From a virus, in the IMG/VR virus record IMGVR_UViG_3300023237_000006, positions 47,926-111,925 of that record: DNA of 64,000 nucleotides; one strand, written 5' to 3'. The notes beneath the pieces are model-generated. The model was not told the DNA's origin, made no database searches, and worked only from the letters and a program-made list of their open reading frames with translations. The position numbers were made by a program, and so were the translations under genes. This document shows, piece after piece, positions 19,247-28,584 of the stretch. Positions within the stretch are counted from its first letter, which is position 1; each line of letters begins with the position of its first letter.

Positions 19247-19624
19247 TTATAATGAATTTTTTAATTGGTTTAGTATTGAAGTTAAATACTCCTTTTTAAT
19301 TACCTTATATGTATCTCCAGTCTTAGGCAATACTACTGGGTTTATTATATTATTAATAGCTAGTATAAGCCACCATAAGTGCTGAGTGCCATAGGCATCA
19401 TGACTGATTGTCGTCCAGGGAATCGGCTTAGCTATCTCCACATAATTAAAAACTTCAGGATCAATATTATTACTATCTATTGATATTTTTCTCAGTATAT
19501 TAAAATAGTAATATGATGTGCCCTTCCCATTTCCTTGAGTATACACATTAAATATATTTTCATATCTTCGTATATCGAGATTAGGCAATTCCTCTATGTC
19601 ATTTTGCTTCAGTTGTATTATCAT
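19247..19624 (-). CDS. 53: Baseplate wedge protein gp53-like
   Basis: 125 residues. The central segment, PWTTISHDAYGTQHLWWLILAINNI, matches the LysM-like gp53 core found in T4-type baseplates (short aromatic YG...WW motif followed by a hydrophobic helix). gp53 clamps neighbouring wedges together. The ATG overlaps the stop of the upstream gp54/gp48-like gene by 4 nt, and the stop abuts the hub-like gene. Confidence 0.75.
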   Translation of the reverse strand: MIIQLKQNDIEELPNLDIRRYENIFNVYTQGNGKGTSYYYFNILRKISIDSNNIDPEVFNYVEIAKPIPWTTISHDAYGTQHLWWLILAINNIINPVVLPKTGDTYKVIKKEYLTSILNQLKNSL

Positions 19625-20556
19625 TTTTGTGCCTCTATTAAAAAGTTTCCAGATTCTTCTGTTAGTGATTTCACTTCGATAGTTATTTGATAAGCCTCTG
19701 GTATGATATCACCTCCAATCATTCTTCGTGTGCCTGCCATCTCAACTTTAAAGGAAGATATAAACCCATATTTTATAAATCTAATACCCGGTATTAGAGC
19801 TTCATAAAAATGGGGAGGGTCTAGTTGCGTTTTTGATTTACGACTAGGTGAAGTATTTCTGGCAAGTGTATTTATAAATTCTTTATTTTTTTGTATACTC
19901 CCTGATTCCTGAGTATTGAGAAGAGGAAATGTTAAAGATATAGGCTCTTCAGATAGAGCGGATGGCTGGTAAAATCTGGTCCTCTCGACGAATACCCCAG
20001 GTTCCAGCAACCCACTAAATCCGTAATTGCTTCCAGCCATATGCTGATTAACAAACTTAGCCCCCGCCGCAGCAAAGTCCGCGATTAAATTGTTACTATC
20101 GCCGCCGAATGTAGTTGCCCAGCTATTAGTCCTCGATCTTACTGAGTTCTCAAAATAAGGTAACTTAAAGGTATTGCCAGATTCTAATAGATTATACATC
20201 CCCCCGTAAGGCTCTAAATGTGGAGAGCTCTCACTATTACCACCAGTTGCTAGTTCACCTGCAATACACTCATCCACAAAATCGCAGACTGTACCGCCTA
20301 GATTTTCTAATGTAGATGTAATAAAGTGAGCAAAGCCTTGTGTAACTTGACTAGTAGATACTTTATACTCCTTCAACTCTATATATGGTGGATCTTTCGG
20401 CTTATTTAAGGACCAATCATACCCATTAACTATATCGAAGCTGCTCCCCCCATTACCTCCAGTATTTCCACTAGGGGTTGTATTTTGATTTGAAGATGAT
20501 GATCTACCAGCTGAGCTGCTCGGAGCTCCAGGATTTGTAGTAGTAACATTTGCCAT
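19621..20556 (-). CDS. Baseplate tube-cap/initiator protein (gp48/gp54 family), copy 1
   Basis: 311 residues with a Gly/Ser/Asn-rich N-terminal 45 residues, then a folded part ending in YEALIPGIRFIKYGFISSF and TRRMIGGDIIPEAYQITIEV. These segments align with the adjacent gene at 20587-21462, so the two are paralogs, as T4 gp48 and gp54 are. They join the baseplate hub to the first tube ring. A late box precedes the ATG by 6 nt. Which copy is gp48 and which gp54 cannot be decided here. Confidence 0.75.
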   Translation of the reverse strand: MANVTTTNPGAPSSSAGRSSSSNQNTTPSGNTGGNGGSSFDIVNGYDWSLNKPKDPPYIELKEYKVSTSQVTQGFAHFITSTLENLGGTVCDFVDECIAGELATGGNSESSPHLEPYGGMYNLLESGNTFKLPYFENSVRSRTNSWATTFGGDSNNLIADFAAAGAKFVNQHMAGSNYGFSGLLEPGVFVERTRFYQPSALSEEPISLTFPLLNTQESGSIQKNKEFINTLARNTSPSRKSKTQLDPPHFYEALIPGIRFIKYGFISSFKVEMAGTRRMIGGDIIPEAYQITIEVKSLTEESGNFLIEAQK

Positions 20557-20562
20557 TAATAA

Positions 20563-20570
20563 TATTTATT
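20563..20570 (-). promoter_or_regulatory. Late promoter (AATAAATA)
   Basis: Minus-strand late box with 6-nt spacer TTATTA to the ATG at 20556. Confidence 0.7.
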
Positions 20571-20586
20571 CAAATATTAATTATTC

Positions 20587-21462
20587 CTATACCTTATCGA
20601 AAAACTCAGCAACGTCCGTTGTAAGCTGTCTTAATGTAATGGATATATTATAAGCTTCTGGAATAATAGTATTAACACCGCCTATATCCATAGTTCTTCT
20701 TGTGCCTAGAAAATCAACTGAAATAGACTCTACATATCCAAACTTCATATAGGTATATCCAGGGACTGTTACTTCATATATACACGGAGGTACAAAGGCG
20801 CTACGGTCCAATCGCTTAACACAATTTTGAAATAAAAGTAGCCATACAAGATCGTAATTACTTTGAATGTCTTCTTCATTTAGCGTATTGAGTAGCGGAA
20901 ATGAAAAGCTGACTGATTGGGTACTACTGCCAGGATCATAAAATCTCGGCTTTAAAAGAAATACCCCCGGCTCAGTTAAGGTTTTAACGAGCTGGTTTGT
21001 CCCAATAGAAATCTTCTTAAATGCATTATATAGATCACTCGCTGCATCCATTAGCCCGTCACCTTTATATGTTTCCGCAAAATCAGCTGATTTTGTAAAT
21101 ACAGGTCCTTCATTATAATACGGTAATGTGTATATAAACCCTGTAGGCTCACTATCATATAGCCCATCAAAAGGATCGTCAGAGTCTGGAATATCTGCTG
21201 CTGACATTATATCTTTCAGTTTACCCTTTACTCCAGCTGGACAGAGTTCTAAAATCTTATTAAAGCTACCTGATGCAACAGCTGTTGAATATTTAGCTTG
21301 AGTAACAATAGAGCTTTGCAGTATTTCTGATTCCTTTAATCTAATTTCTGGAATGTCTATAGATTTAACGGTAGAATATTTACCTATAATGTTAACAAGA
21401 CCGCTACCTGACGGCCTTGCTGACATTTTACCTCCAGAAGATTCTATTGTATATAGGCTCAT
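20587..21462 (-). CDS. Baseplate tube-cap/initiator protein (gp48/gp54 family), copy 2
   Basis: 291 residues. Shared blocks with the next gene are VFLLKPRFYDPG / SFSFPLLNT in the middle and YEVTVPGYTYMKFGYVESI / TRRTMD...IIPEAYNISITL at the C-terminus. In the T4 baseplate two such related proteins stack between hub and tail tube. The ATG at 21462 overlaps the tape-measure stop, so translation is probably coupled to it; there is no late box of its own. Confidence 0.75.
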   Translation of the reverse strand: MSLYTIESSGGKMSARPSGSGLVNIIGKYSTVKSIDIPEIRLKESEILQSSIVTQAKYSTAVASGSFNKILELCPAGVKGKLKDIMSAADIPDSDDPFDGLYDSEPTGFIYTLPYYNEGPVFTKSADFAETYKGDGLMDAASDLYNAFKKISIGTNQLVKTLTEPGVFLLKPRFYDPGSSTQSVSFSFPLLNTLNEEDIQSNYDLVWLLLFQNCVKRLDRSAFVPPCIYEVTVPGYTYMKFGYVESISVDFLGTRRTMDIGGVNTIIPEAYNISITLRQLTTDVAEFFDKV

Positions 21463-23663
21463 TATGAAATCCCCTTAGATACTCTATCGTTGAAGAACAT
21501 GTCGTTTGTATCTGCTGGATATCCACCACCACCACCTGTCCCACTACTATTCCCACCCCCACCGAACATCATTGGCGCTGTACTACCTGCAGAGTTATTA
21601 ACGGAAGCAATATTTGAAAGACCGGATCTAATATCTTTTAATATCTGTACCTGATTATTCGATGCAGTAATAATATCCTTTCTAAGTTTAGACAACTCTT
21701 TGACTGATGCCCTATTAAGATCAGCGATAACTTTAAAGTCGCCTTCAATATTGAATTTAACTTTATCTACATTTGTTTGTATTTTACTCCCAAAATCTGC
21801 ACCCGCTTCAGCAATATGACCTGCGATAGCAGCGCCTGTCTCTCTAGGTACTGCTATTATTTTAGCTATAATATCTTTTGCGTGGCCTATTGAAGCTTTC
21901 AACATCTTAGGTATGCTAGTTATTAGAGACATAGCTTTACTAGCTATAAAATTAGTAATACTCGACGTCATATTCTTTTGCCAGTTAGCAACTGTAGTTG
22001 AACTATTTACTAAGATATCCTTCCCTAACTTTAATTGGTTAGCAATGAACGTACTTGAATTCTTTATACGGGCAGCTGCATCACTCAATAAATCACTACC
22101 TGAAGCGATTACATTGGTAACTTTGGCTTTTACTATAGCATCAAGCCCCTTTAATTTAGATTTAGCATTACTAAATACATCAGCAGATGCAGTTTTTATA
22201 TTATCTATAAATATCCTTATATTTTGACTAACTGTATCAAATATAGCTCTCCCAGGTAACTTAATTTTATCTATAATATTATTTGTATAGTTTTTAATTT
22301 TTTCTCCTGCAGAACTTAGAGGGGAGAAAAAGGCCTTTATTTTTGATATAAACTCATTTGTACCTTGAGTTAACTCAAGACTCTTACCGTTATCGGTTTT
22401 TTCTATGAGACCTAGCCACTCAAGTGGTTTAGCTAGGAAATATGGCAGATTTTTAAGTTTATTACTGATCCAATTTTTTGCACTCATTCCAAAGTCTTTT
22501 ATATTTGAAAAATTTACTGAATCAGTAATTTTAGACATACTAAGAGACGAAATTATACTATAACCCTTACTTACCCCTTCCGCTAAAAGCGGCGCGTATG
22601 GAAAGATACCCTTTATTATATTTTCAAATCCAGATTTTATATCACCTCTATTAAAGGCCTTCCAAGATTCGAACCACCACATCAGAGAGGATATTACAGG
22701 TATATATTTACCATATTTTGATATCTTATCTCCAACCCATCCAGCTAGCTTACTGAACATTGAACCAAATTTTTCTGACTGCTTAACTCGAGCACTTGGG
22801 CTCATTACAGCATATCGCCCTAATAGAGCAATATCTAAAGCAATGCCTAAAGGGCCTGTAATAGCCCCCACCCCTGGGATTAGTGTACCTAAGCTTAGTA
22901 ATCCAGAAGCAATCTCCCCAACACCACCTATAATATCACCCGCTTTTATATTTTTATAGGCAAACCAAAAAGCAACCAACGCCCCTACACCCGGTAAAAA
23001 TCTGATAACTTTAGAAATATGGCCGCCTAATTTACTACCCAATGTTGAAAATATTTTTAAGAATTTACCAGCTTTAGGGAATGCTTTTGTCACCTTATCT
23101 ATAATTCCAAATGTCGCTGTTTTTAATATATTAATTGCACTGGTGACTAATCTACCGAGTCTCTTTTTAATACTCTCTAAGAATATACCCCCGAGCTTTA
23201 CTAAGCCACCACTGAACATTTGCATCAATTTTCCTGCAGCTCCAGGACCAGTAAAAAATGCTGCAATTGCAAGACCTAAACCCCCCAAGACTAATAAAAT
23301 ACCCCCTAAGCCTTTTAGTAAAGACTTAGAACATGCATCATCAGACTTAGGAATATCTACATTAATTACTGACGGTATGTTACGTGTCTTCTTCGCACCA
23401 AAATCTGGATTTTTCTCTTTTGAGAAATTGAACATAGTCCTTGCAAATATTTTGGATATAGTCCCCCAACGGGAGGCCTCATTGGTCGAGAGAGAGGGCC
23501 CTTTCTTCTTTATAGACCGTTCGTTCTTATTGTCAAAATCAGGTGAACGTACATCATCATAATTTGCAGATGATTGATTAGCTGCAGGGAGACCCGCAAC
23601 ATCCTTTAGCTTTTTAACTGCTTCAGCTAAAGCAGCAATTAATTTTGTAACATCTTGGTCCAC
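21462..23663 (-). CDS. 29: Tape-measure protein (gp29-type tail-length determinant)
   Basis: 733 residues, longer than T4 gp29 (590). The N-terminal 110 residues are charged. Then come several hydrophobic/Gly-rich membrane-like segments (LLKGLGGILLVLGGLGLAI near 120-140; IIGGVGEIASGLLSLGTLIPG near 240-260) and a long helical C-terminal half rich in Lys, Ala, Ile and Ser. This is the usual tape-measure pattern: it sets tail length and is ejected. The start is GTG at 23663, with a late box 5 nt upstream. The C-terminal tail is Gly/Ser-rich. Confidence 0.8.
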   Translation of the reverse strand: MDQDVTKLIAALAEAVKKLKDVAGLPAANQSSANYDDVRSPDFDNKNERSIKKKGPSLSTNEASRWGTISKIFARTMFNFSKEKNPDFGAKKTRNIPSVINVDIPKSDDACSKSLLKGLGGILLVLGGLGLAIAAFFTGPGAAGKLMQMFSGGLVKLGGIFLESIKKRLGRLVTSAINILKTATFGIIDKVTKAFPKAGKFLKIFSTLGSKLGGHISKVIRFLPGVGALVAFWFAYKNIKAGDIIGGVGEIASGLLSLGTLIPGVGAITGPLGIALDIALLGRYAVMSPSARVKQSEKFGSMFSKLAGWVGDKISKYGKYIPVISSLMWWFESWKAFNRGDIKSGFENIIKGIFPYAPLLAEGVSKGYSIISSLSMSKITDSVNFSNIKDFGMSAKNWISNKLKNLPYFLAKPLEWLGLIEKTDNGKSLELTQGTNEFISKIKAFFSPLSSAGEKIKNYTNNIIDKIKLPGRAIFDTVSQNIRIFIDNIKTASADVFSNAKSKLKGLDAIVKAKVTNVIASGSDLLSDAAARIKNSSTFIANQLKLGKDILVNSSTTVANWQKNMTSSITNFIASKAMSLITSIPKMLKASIGHAKDIIAKIIAVPRETGAAIAGHIAEAGADFGSKIQTNVDKVKFNIEGDFKVIADLNRASVKELSKLRKDIITASNNQVQILKDIRSGLSNIASVNNSAGSTAPMMFGGGGNSSGTGGGGGYPADTNDMFFNDRVSKGIS

Positions 23664-23668
23664 ATAAT

Positions 23669-23676
23669 TATTTATT
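23669..23676 (-). promoter_or_regulatory. Late promoter (AATAAATA)
   Basis: Minus-strand late box with 5-nt spacer ATTAT to the tape-measure GTG; it overlaps the stop codon of the upstream gene. Confidence 0.65.
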
Positions 23677-24415
23677 CACTAGTAAAGAAAGCCGCATCAA
23701 TTTCTATAGAACCAAATTCAGTATCTAAGTAATAATTCTCGATTTTCCGGGTTTTTGTGATAAAATCTATAATATCTTTGTTTATACTACTAGGCATAGC
23801 CTCAATTATGGATCTTTTAGCAGACGCACTCATACCATCAGCAAAATTATATGTATCATCTCCAAACTCTATACTTTGTATAAATTTATCAATTTCATAA
23901 ATATACAAATTACCTATGGTGTCCCCTATGGATGTATTCACCTCATTAACTCTCTCTATAGCTTTATTTACCTTTATATCTCTATTGAGAGATGGTACCT
24001 CAATATGTACAGTTATACCATCAACTACAATTGAATCTTTTAAAACGAGGCCATCTAATAAGCTGTTGTAGTTAGTAGTAACTGTAGCTAAGTGCTTAGC
24101 TATACTCAATTTATTACCAGCTACTTTGATTACATCGTCAACGAACAAAGACCTCAACGCTAGTATAATAGGGTATCTATCAATAATAGAAAAATTATAG
24201 TCTGCGCTTGCATTGCTTACTATTATTTCATTAAGTACATTTGTAAGAGTAATACCACTTGACGGGCCATCTGCAGCAGTCTTTATTATCTCTTTTTGTT
24301 GGTTTACATTAAGACCTCTAAATTCAAACTCTTTTTTAGCAGTAGGTACAGATATACTATGTGTGGTCGACTCATTTATCTCATTAAGTTTATCTAGAAG
24401 GGTACTCGTGCTCAT
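23672..24415 (-). CDS. 26: Baseplate hub assembly protein, gp26-like (tentative)
   Basis: 247 residues. The N-terminal pattern, VPTAKKEFEFRGLNVNQQKE, with a basic/aromatic strand then a helix, resembles the T4 baseplate gp26 family, in which a short KKIKFRPFLVKEEK-like segment is typical. It is located directly upstream of the tape measure. Its role would be hub assembly. The ATG at 24415 has only a degenerate TA-rich upstream box. Confidence 0.5.
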   Translation of the reverse strand: MSTSTLLDKLNEINESTTHSISVPTAKKEFEFRGLNVNQQKEIIKTAADGPSSGITLTNVLNEIIVSNASADYNFSIIDRYPIILALRSLFVDDVIKVAGNKLSIAKHLATVTTNYNSLLDGLVLKDSIVVDGITVHIEVPSLNRDIKVNKAIERVNEVNTSIGDTIGNLYIYEIDKFIQSIEFGDDTYNFADGMSASAKRSIIEAMPSSINKDIIDFITKTRKIENYYLDTEFGSIEIDAAFFTSE

Positions 24416-24442
24416 ATATATATATTAATTATAGTTGTATCT

Positions 24443-25291
24443 CTAAGAATCAACTCCATTCTTATTAGTCTCTTCAAACTTTTTATGAATGCTTATAATT
24501 TTATTAAATTCTCGGGGGGTTATTTTACAAAATTGATCGTAGCTCCCACCTATAACCTTACTGAAAATATATACATTCTCACAAAAAGCATCTTCATCAA
24601 CAGAAAATAGAGATTTTAAAAGAAAGAATAAATTGTTATCAAAAATACCAGACTCAATCTTATCATAAGATACCTGTGAACCTTCCGCCGCAGATGGGAG
24701 AAGTGTTAAGGTATTAGTATCTTCAACTGCAATATTATTACATATATCGACCAGGTCAAAGTCTAAAGATTCTAGGAACTTAGTTTTTTCTTCATCTGTA
24801 AAATTAGCAAAATATAAAACCTCACCTATGTCAGACTCTATAGTATATATCATACTAATATATGCATCAGCAACTGTACTATGAAACATATTAACCGGAG
24901 CTGTTAGAGTAATTTTAATATCATGATATTCAATTATATTTAAAATATCTAAAGGTAGTTGCTTACAATTATTTAATATAGTGTATAAAAAGACACCTAT
25001 AGTCTGATTATTGCCATTAACATCCTTACCTATTAGAGATATTGATTTATCTACATATTTTTCATATAGAGATAACCATATAAAAAATTTATCTATTTTT
25101 GTTAATTCCGGTATGACCTCCTCATTAATAACTAGGTTCAGGAGCGTTTCATCTAAAAACTTACAAATTGAATCATTATCATCATTATCGCCAATAAATT
25201 TGCAAATCATATAAAATATATAATTACTAATAGGCTTTACTTTAACATCTCGCCTCGTTTGCGGCGCTTTAATTGTTGTATAATACTCCAT
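24443..25291 (-). CDS. Hypothetical tail/baseplate-cluster protein
   Basis: 282 residues, acidic and mostly helical, with no visible catalytic motif. Its position between the tube-like proteins and the gp26-like gene, just before the tape measure, is where tail-assembly chaperones or hub assembly factors usually lie. No frameshift signal of the lambda G/GT type is seen. The ATG overlaps by 1 nt the stop of the upstream tube-like gene, so the two are probably coupled. Confidence 0.7.
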   Translation of the reverse strand: MEYYTTIKAPQTRRDVKVKPISNYIFYMICKFIGDNDDNDSICKFLDETLLNLVINEEVIPELTKIDKFFIWLSLYEKYVDKSISLIGKDVNGNNQTIGVFLYTILNNCKQLPLDILNIIEYHDIKITLTAPVNMFHSTVADAYISMIYTIESDIGEVLYFANFTDEEKTKFLESLDFDLVDICNNIAVEDTNTLTLLPSAAEGSQVSYDKIESGIFDNNLFFLLKSLFSVDEDAFCENVYIFSKVIGGSYDQFCKITPREFNKIISIHKKFEETNKNGVDS

Positions 25292-25863
25292 TAAGATACG
25301 CTATAATTATCATACACCCAGGAAGTACCTATTAGGTCTACTTTTGAAGAATCGTACGTATATGATACACTCTCTACAGCTGTTGGGGATGCATTATAAT
25401 ATTTAAACGTCTTTCGCGGTGATCCATCTCTACCTAAATGCGTTGCAGTTATGGTCTTTTTTAGATCATTTGCATCTGCAATACGACCATAATGAGCTGA
25501 TACTATTACCCACGCTCTAAGAGCTAAGTCTGCAAATGACTCTTCAGTCTCTATGAATTGAATAACTAAAGGTCTACTGTCAGTAGATGATCTGCCAGAG
25601 TTAATTACCCCGGGTAGCAACCCACCGTTGTTTAAAATTGTTGCTTTGCCAGCATTATAGTTATCATTAGCGTGGGTTAATGAAGCTGCTAATAGCTTCA
25701 CACTACCTCCAGGTATATTATCCACATTGCCCCAGGACACACTCTCTAGCTCGCTTACTTCACTCAACCTACCAGGGAGTGTAAACTCCACCTCCCACGA
25801 CGTGTGTAGAGGTATGTTGGTCCTCGGATTGCCGAGATTTTCCAGGAAACTGCGAGTAGACAT
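25291..25863 (-). CDS. Tail-tube-like protein
   Basis: 190 residues. Beta-rich with the features of gp19-type tube folds: an N-terminal helix, a strand-loop TSWEVEFTLPGRLSEV, a strand pair around SRPLVIQFIETEESF, and a C-terminal strand TSWVYDNYSVS. The main tube protein is probably the gene at 33.7 kb next to the sheath, so this may be a tube-initiator or terminator variant. A late box (CATAAATA) precedes the ATG by 5 nt. Confidence 0.6.
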   Translation of the reverse strand: MSTRSFLENLGNPRTNIPLHTSWEVEFTLPGRLSEVSELESVSWGNVDNIPGGSVKLLAASLTHANDNYNAGKATILNNGGLLPGVINSGRSSTDSRPLVIQFIETEESFADLALRAWVIVSAHYGRIADANDLKKTITATHLGRDGSPRKTFKYYNASPTAVESVSYTYDSSKVDLIGTSWVYDNYSVS

Positions 25864-25868
25864 AAATC

Positions 25869-25876
25869 TATTTATG
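25869..25876 (-). promoter_or_regulatory. Late promoter (CATAAATA)
   Basis: Minus-strand late box with 5-nt spacer GATTT to the ATG at 25863. Confidence 0.7.
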
Positions 25877-25891
25877 TCATTTTTTTATTAT

Positions 25892-26413
25892 CTACTCACT
25901 AGTGTAATAATGGTATGCAAATGTAGAACTAAAGCTTACAATTTGACCAGTACCTGCCGCCATAGTATAATCTAATGCTCCGGTACTTCTAATTGCTGCA
26001 CCTATTAGCTTATATGTCTTTACAGGGGCAAGGTTCTTATCAACTTGAGCTAATGATATAATAGAATCTGGCCCACCAATATTATAATCGCCGCGACCAT
26101 CATTACCAAAAACTCTCTCTGTTTCTGCTATCATCTTAGAATGAATATCTGAGTTTGCATCACAATAAAAGTCAATTTGATAGGATGCAGAATTTTCATA
26201 TACTGCTCGACCTGCAACATTAAAATCTAGCCCCTGATAAGGCGCAGTAACATTTTCAATCGTCCTATTTGGGATGGAGCCAGATTTTGCATAAACTAAA
26301 TCATCTTCAGAAAGAGAAAACCCAGGAATGTTAATACCGATCACTCGAAATAGAAAGTCACGGGAGAACTCTCTAGCAACTGCCCGCTCGAAAAATGAAG
26401 TTATGTCTTGCAT
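25892..26413 (-). CDS. Tail-tube-like protein
   Basis: 173 residues with a helix at the N-terminus and a beta sandwich: FLFRVIGINIPGFSLSEDD, then IPNRTIENVTAPYQGLDFNVAGR, which resembles the tube protein segment that corresponds to a target loop in gp19-type proteins, and a C-terminal strand VSFSSTFAYHYY. It is probably a paralog of the neighbouring 190-residue protein and of the 33.7 kb tube protein. A late box ends 5 nt before the ATG. Confidence 0.6.
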   Translation of the reverse strand: MQDITSFFERAVAREFSRDFLFRVIGINIPGFSLSEDDLVYAKSGSIPNRTIENVTAPYQGLDFNVAGRAVYENSASYQIDFYCDANSDIHSKMIAETERVFGNDGRGDYNIGGPDSIISLAQVDKNLAPVKTYKLIGAAIRSTGALDYTMAAGTGQIVSFSSTFAYHYYTSE

Positions 26414-26418
26414 ATCTA

Positions 26419-26426
26419 TATTTAGG
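26419..26426 (-). promoter_or_regulatory. Late promoter (CCTAAATA)
   Basis: Minus-strand late box with 5-nt spacer TAGAT to the ATG at 26413. Confidence 0.7.
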
Positions 26427-26475
26427 TTTATACCTCCGTTTTTATTAAAAAACCGCAGACAATTAACCTAAATCG

Positions 26476-26483
26476 GCTAAATA
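26476..26483 (+). promoter_or_regulatory. Late promoter (GCTAAATA)
   Basis: Plus-strand late-type box with 6-nt spacer to the ATG at 26490. Confidence 0.55.
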
Positions 26484-26489
26484 CCACTT

Positions 26490-26660
26490 ATGCAGACAGA
26501 ACTAATAAAAAAATTGACGGAGTTATCTCAGGAGTGGTTCGATTATGAGCTACCTACTGGTATGGGTGAAGATATGGAGAATACTGAACTAATTGAAGCG
26601 GCAGTATTAAGTTGTGCAGTACAACTCGAAGATATTTTAGAAGAATTTACAGAAGATTAA
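26490..26660 (+). CDS. Small acidic protein (56 aa)
   Basis: A 57-codon frame beginning MQTELIKKLTELSQEW and ending LEDILEEFTED. It is acidic and helical, with no cysteine cluster or membrane segment. A late-type box sits 6 nt before the ATG, the arrangement seen at many genes here, which supports it as real. It is followed by a GGAAC-type promoter for the next gene. Function unknown. Confidence 0.6.
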   Translation: MQTELIKKLTELSQEWFDYELPTGMGEDMENTELIEAAVLSCAVQLEDILEEFTED

Positions 26661-26681
26661 AACTTACAGTGGACTTAGATC

Positions 26682-26697
26682 GGAACCTCATCATAAT
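26682..26697 (+). promoter_or_regulatory. GGAAC-N5-CATAAT promoter
   Basis: GGAAC, 5 nt, CATAAT. The predicted start lies near 26704, giving a 16-nt CA-rich leader (aacaaacaacaa) without Shine-Dalgarno sequence before the ATG at 26720. Confidence 0.65.
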
Positions 26698-26719
26698 ATA
26701 GATGTAACAAACAACAAAT

Positions 26720-27304
26720 ATGAATACGGATTACTACGAAAATATACTAAAAGAATTTGAACGGCTCAACACTACTAACCCCGACTTAGGAAACACTGGT
26801 GATTGTCAATCACTGCATAATACCGGCTTATGGACTGTAGTGACCACTACAGCCGGTCCGAATCGTCGAGAGCGTAAATCACCCCCTGGTGAAGATTGTC
26901 AATCTGCCCAGCCCAACCACTTTAATGGAGACCTAACCGACGGCTCTAAACCAAAGTCCCAGGAAACGTTTACTATTAGATCTAGGTCATATTACACTGA
27001 CAGTAAAGACCTCATTATTAGTGTTGATCTACCTGGGGTTATCCGCTCATCGATTAATGTAAATACTACAAAGTCTACAGGTATTTTAGATATATCCGCT
27101 ACTCGAAACTGCAGCTCTTCGTTTAATATAAAACATCACACTGCAAAAAGTAAGATACCGCAACAGAAATTAACTTCAAGCTTCTTTGTATCTCCCGAGT
27201 TTAATCTTGACGATCTTTGTATGACCCTTAATAACGGAGTACTATTTATAGAAATACCTAAGGCAATCTCGCCATCTACTGATAAAAAAGTTCATAAGTT
27301 TTAA
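26720..27304 (+). CDS. Hsp20/alpha-crystallin-like small heat-shock protein
   Basis: 194 residues. The first 75 are polar and probably disordered. Residues about 80-190 form an alpha-crystallin-like domain: KDLIISVDLPGVIRSSINVN, then a strand LDISATRN, and near the C-terminus CMTLNNGVLFIEIPK, matching the usual xxLxNGVLxIxxPK end. A C-terminal IPK/IxI-type anchor follows. Hsp20-like proteins occur in T4-type phages and are thought to protect folding during infection or virion assembly. It is transcribed from a GGAAC-type promoter and its stop overlaps the next ATG (TAATG). Confidence 0.85.
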   Translation: MNTDYYENILKEFERLNTTNPDLGNTGDCQSLHNTGLWTVVTTTAGPNRRERKSPPGEDCQSAQPNHFNGDLTDGSKPKSQETFTIRSRSYYTDSKDLIISVDLPGVIRSSINVNTTKSTGILDISATRNCSSSFNIKHHTAKSKIPQQKLTSSFFVSPEFNLDDLCMTLNNGVLFIEIPKAISPSTDKKVHKF

Positions 27305-27573
27305 TGAATATAAAAGCATTATTAGATCAAAGAGATTCTAAATTCTTAAAATTCTACGAGCCGTGGCCTACATTAGATATAAATGGTGAGGATAATTATG
27401 GCGATACAGCCATCACCATGTCTGTATCTAACTGTATCAATAGGCAGCGTTATCAAGATCATAAATCTAATAAAGTTGCGAGGGTACCTCATAAGGATAT
27501 TAGAATAACTGATAGGGAGCTACTGCTAAATTTTATAGCTATAAACACACCAATAGAGTCAGATAGTCTATGA
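27304..27573 (+). CDS. Hypothetical protein (89 aa)
   Basis: 89 residues beginning MNIKALLDQRDSKFLKFYEPWP. Mixed charge, no recognised domain. The ATG shares a base with the Hsp20-like stop, and its own end overlaps the start of the sugar-dehydratase gene (ATGA), so the three form a translationally coupled operon. Confidence 0.7.
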   Translation: MNIKALLDQRDSKFLKFYEPWPTLDINGEDNYGDTAITMSVSNCINRQRYQDHKSNKVARVPHKDIRITDRELLLNFIAINTPIESDSL

Positions 27574-28547
27574 AAAAAATATTAGTAACGGGCGGCGCCG
27601 GTTTTATCGGATCTGCATTAGTTCAAATATTAGCAGACTCTAATTACGAAATAATTATCTTAGACAAGATGGGGTATGCTAGCAACTCTAAGTTTGCTGA
27701 GAATATGTGTAGTAGGCTATCAAACGTCTCTCTCATTGTCGGTGATATATCTGAGAGGCCACTATTAAGAGAATTGCTACATGATAAGGGCATTGATAGT
27801 ATCATTCACCTAGCAGCCGAGTCACATGTAGATAATTCAATTGCATCACCTAAACCTTTTGTAGATTCAAATATTATAGGCACATATAATATACTAGAAT
27901 CCATAAGAGAATTAAAGCAAACTACCGGTAGGAGTGTTAGACTTATTCACGTCAGTACTGATGAAGTATATGGGGATTTAGATTTAAATAAATCCCCGTT
28001 TACAGAGTTATCACCGTATAGACCATCCTCACCATATGCTGCTACTAAGGCGGCTGCGGATCATCTAGTAAAATCTTGGTCAAGAACTTATGGCATAGAT
28101 GCAATTGTTACCAATTGCTCAAATAATTTCGGGCCCCGTCAACATAGAGAGAAGTTAATACCTAAGTTAATATTAAATGCTATTGCTGGTAAAAATTTAC
28201 CTTTATATGGAAACGGTCTCCAAATAAGAGATTGGCTATATGTTACAGATCACTGCGATGGTTTAATCCGAGTGCTTGAAGGAGGTGTTTCTGGGTCAAC
28301 ATATAATATAGGGGGTAAATGTGAATGTACAAATCTATCGATAGCTAATAGAGTTATGTTTGAGGTATCTTTACAAACCGCAAAACCATGCACGAGTATT
28401 ATTGAGTATATTGCAGATAGGCCCGGTCACGATAAAAGATATGCAATTAATGCAAATAAAATTTCTCGTGAATTAGGATGGAAAAGAGTCACTAAATTTA
28501 ATAAGAGTATTGAAAATACTGTAAGTTGGTATATTAATAACAATTAA
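27570..28547 (+). CDS. NAD-dependent sugar dehydratase, dTDP-glucose 4,6-dehydratase-like
   Basis: 325 residues of the extended short-chain dehydrogenase family. Rossmann motif GGAGFIGS (8-15); catalytic TDE (130-132) within HVSTDEVYGD, the RmlB-type Asp-Glu pair; YxxxK as Y156-K160 (SPYAATKAAAD); and the substrate-binding NNFGPRQHREKLIPK. dTDP-glucose 4,6-dehydratases make the 4-keto-6-deoxy intermediate of deoxysugars. In a phage it could supply sugar for DNA, virion or host-surface modification; no glycosyltransferase is visible nearby. It is the last gene of the operon started at 26.7 kb. UDP-sugar epimerase/dehydratase specificity cannot be excluded. Confidence 0.85.
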   Translation: MKKILVTGGAGFIGSALVQILADSNYEIIILDKMGYASNSKFAENMCSRLSNVSLIVGDISERPLLRELLHDKGIDSIIHLAAESHVDNSIASPKPFVDSNIIGTYNILESIRELKQTTGRSVRLIHVSTDEVYGDLDLNKSPFTELSPYRPSSPYAATKAAADHLVKSWSRTYGIDAIVTNCSNNFGPRQHREKLIPKLILNAIAGKNLPLYGNGLQIRDWLYVTDHCDGLIRVLEGGVSGSTYNIGGKCECTNLSIANRVMFEVSLQTAKPCTSIIEYIADRPGHDKRYAINANKISRELGWKRVTKFNKSIENTVSWYINNN

Positions 28548-28558
28548 CTAACATATAC

Positions 28559-28574
28559 GGAACCACTGTATAAT
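28559..28574 (+). promoter_or_regulatory. GGAAC-N5-TATAAT promoter
   Basis: GGAAC, CACTG, TATAAT, then 10 nt to the ATG at 28585. Confidence 0.7.
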
Positions 28575-28584
28575 TATTTTATAA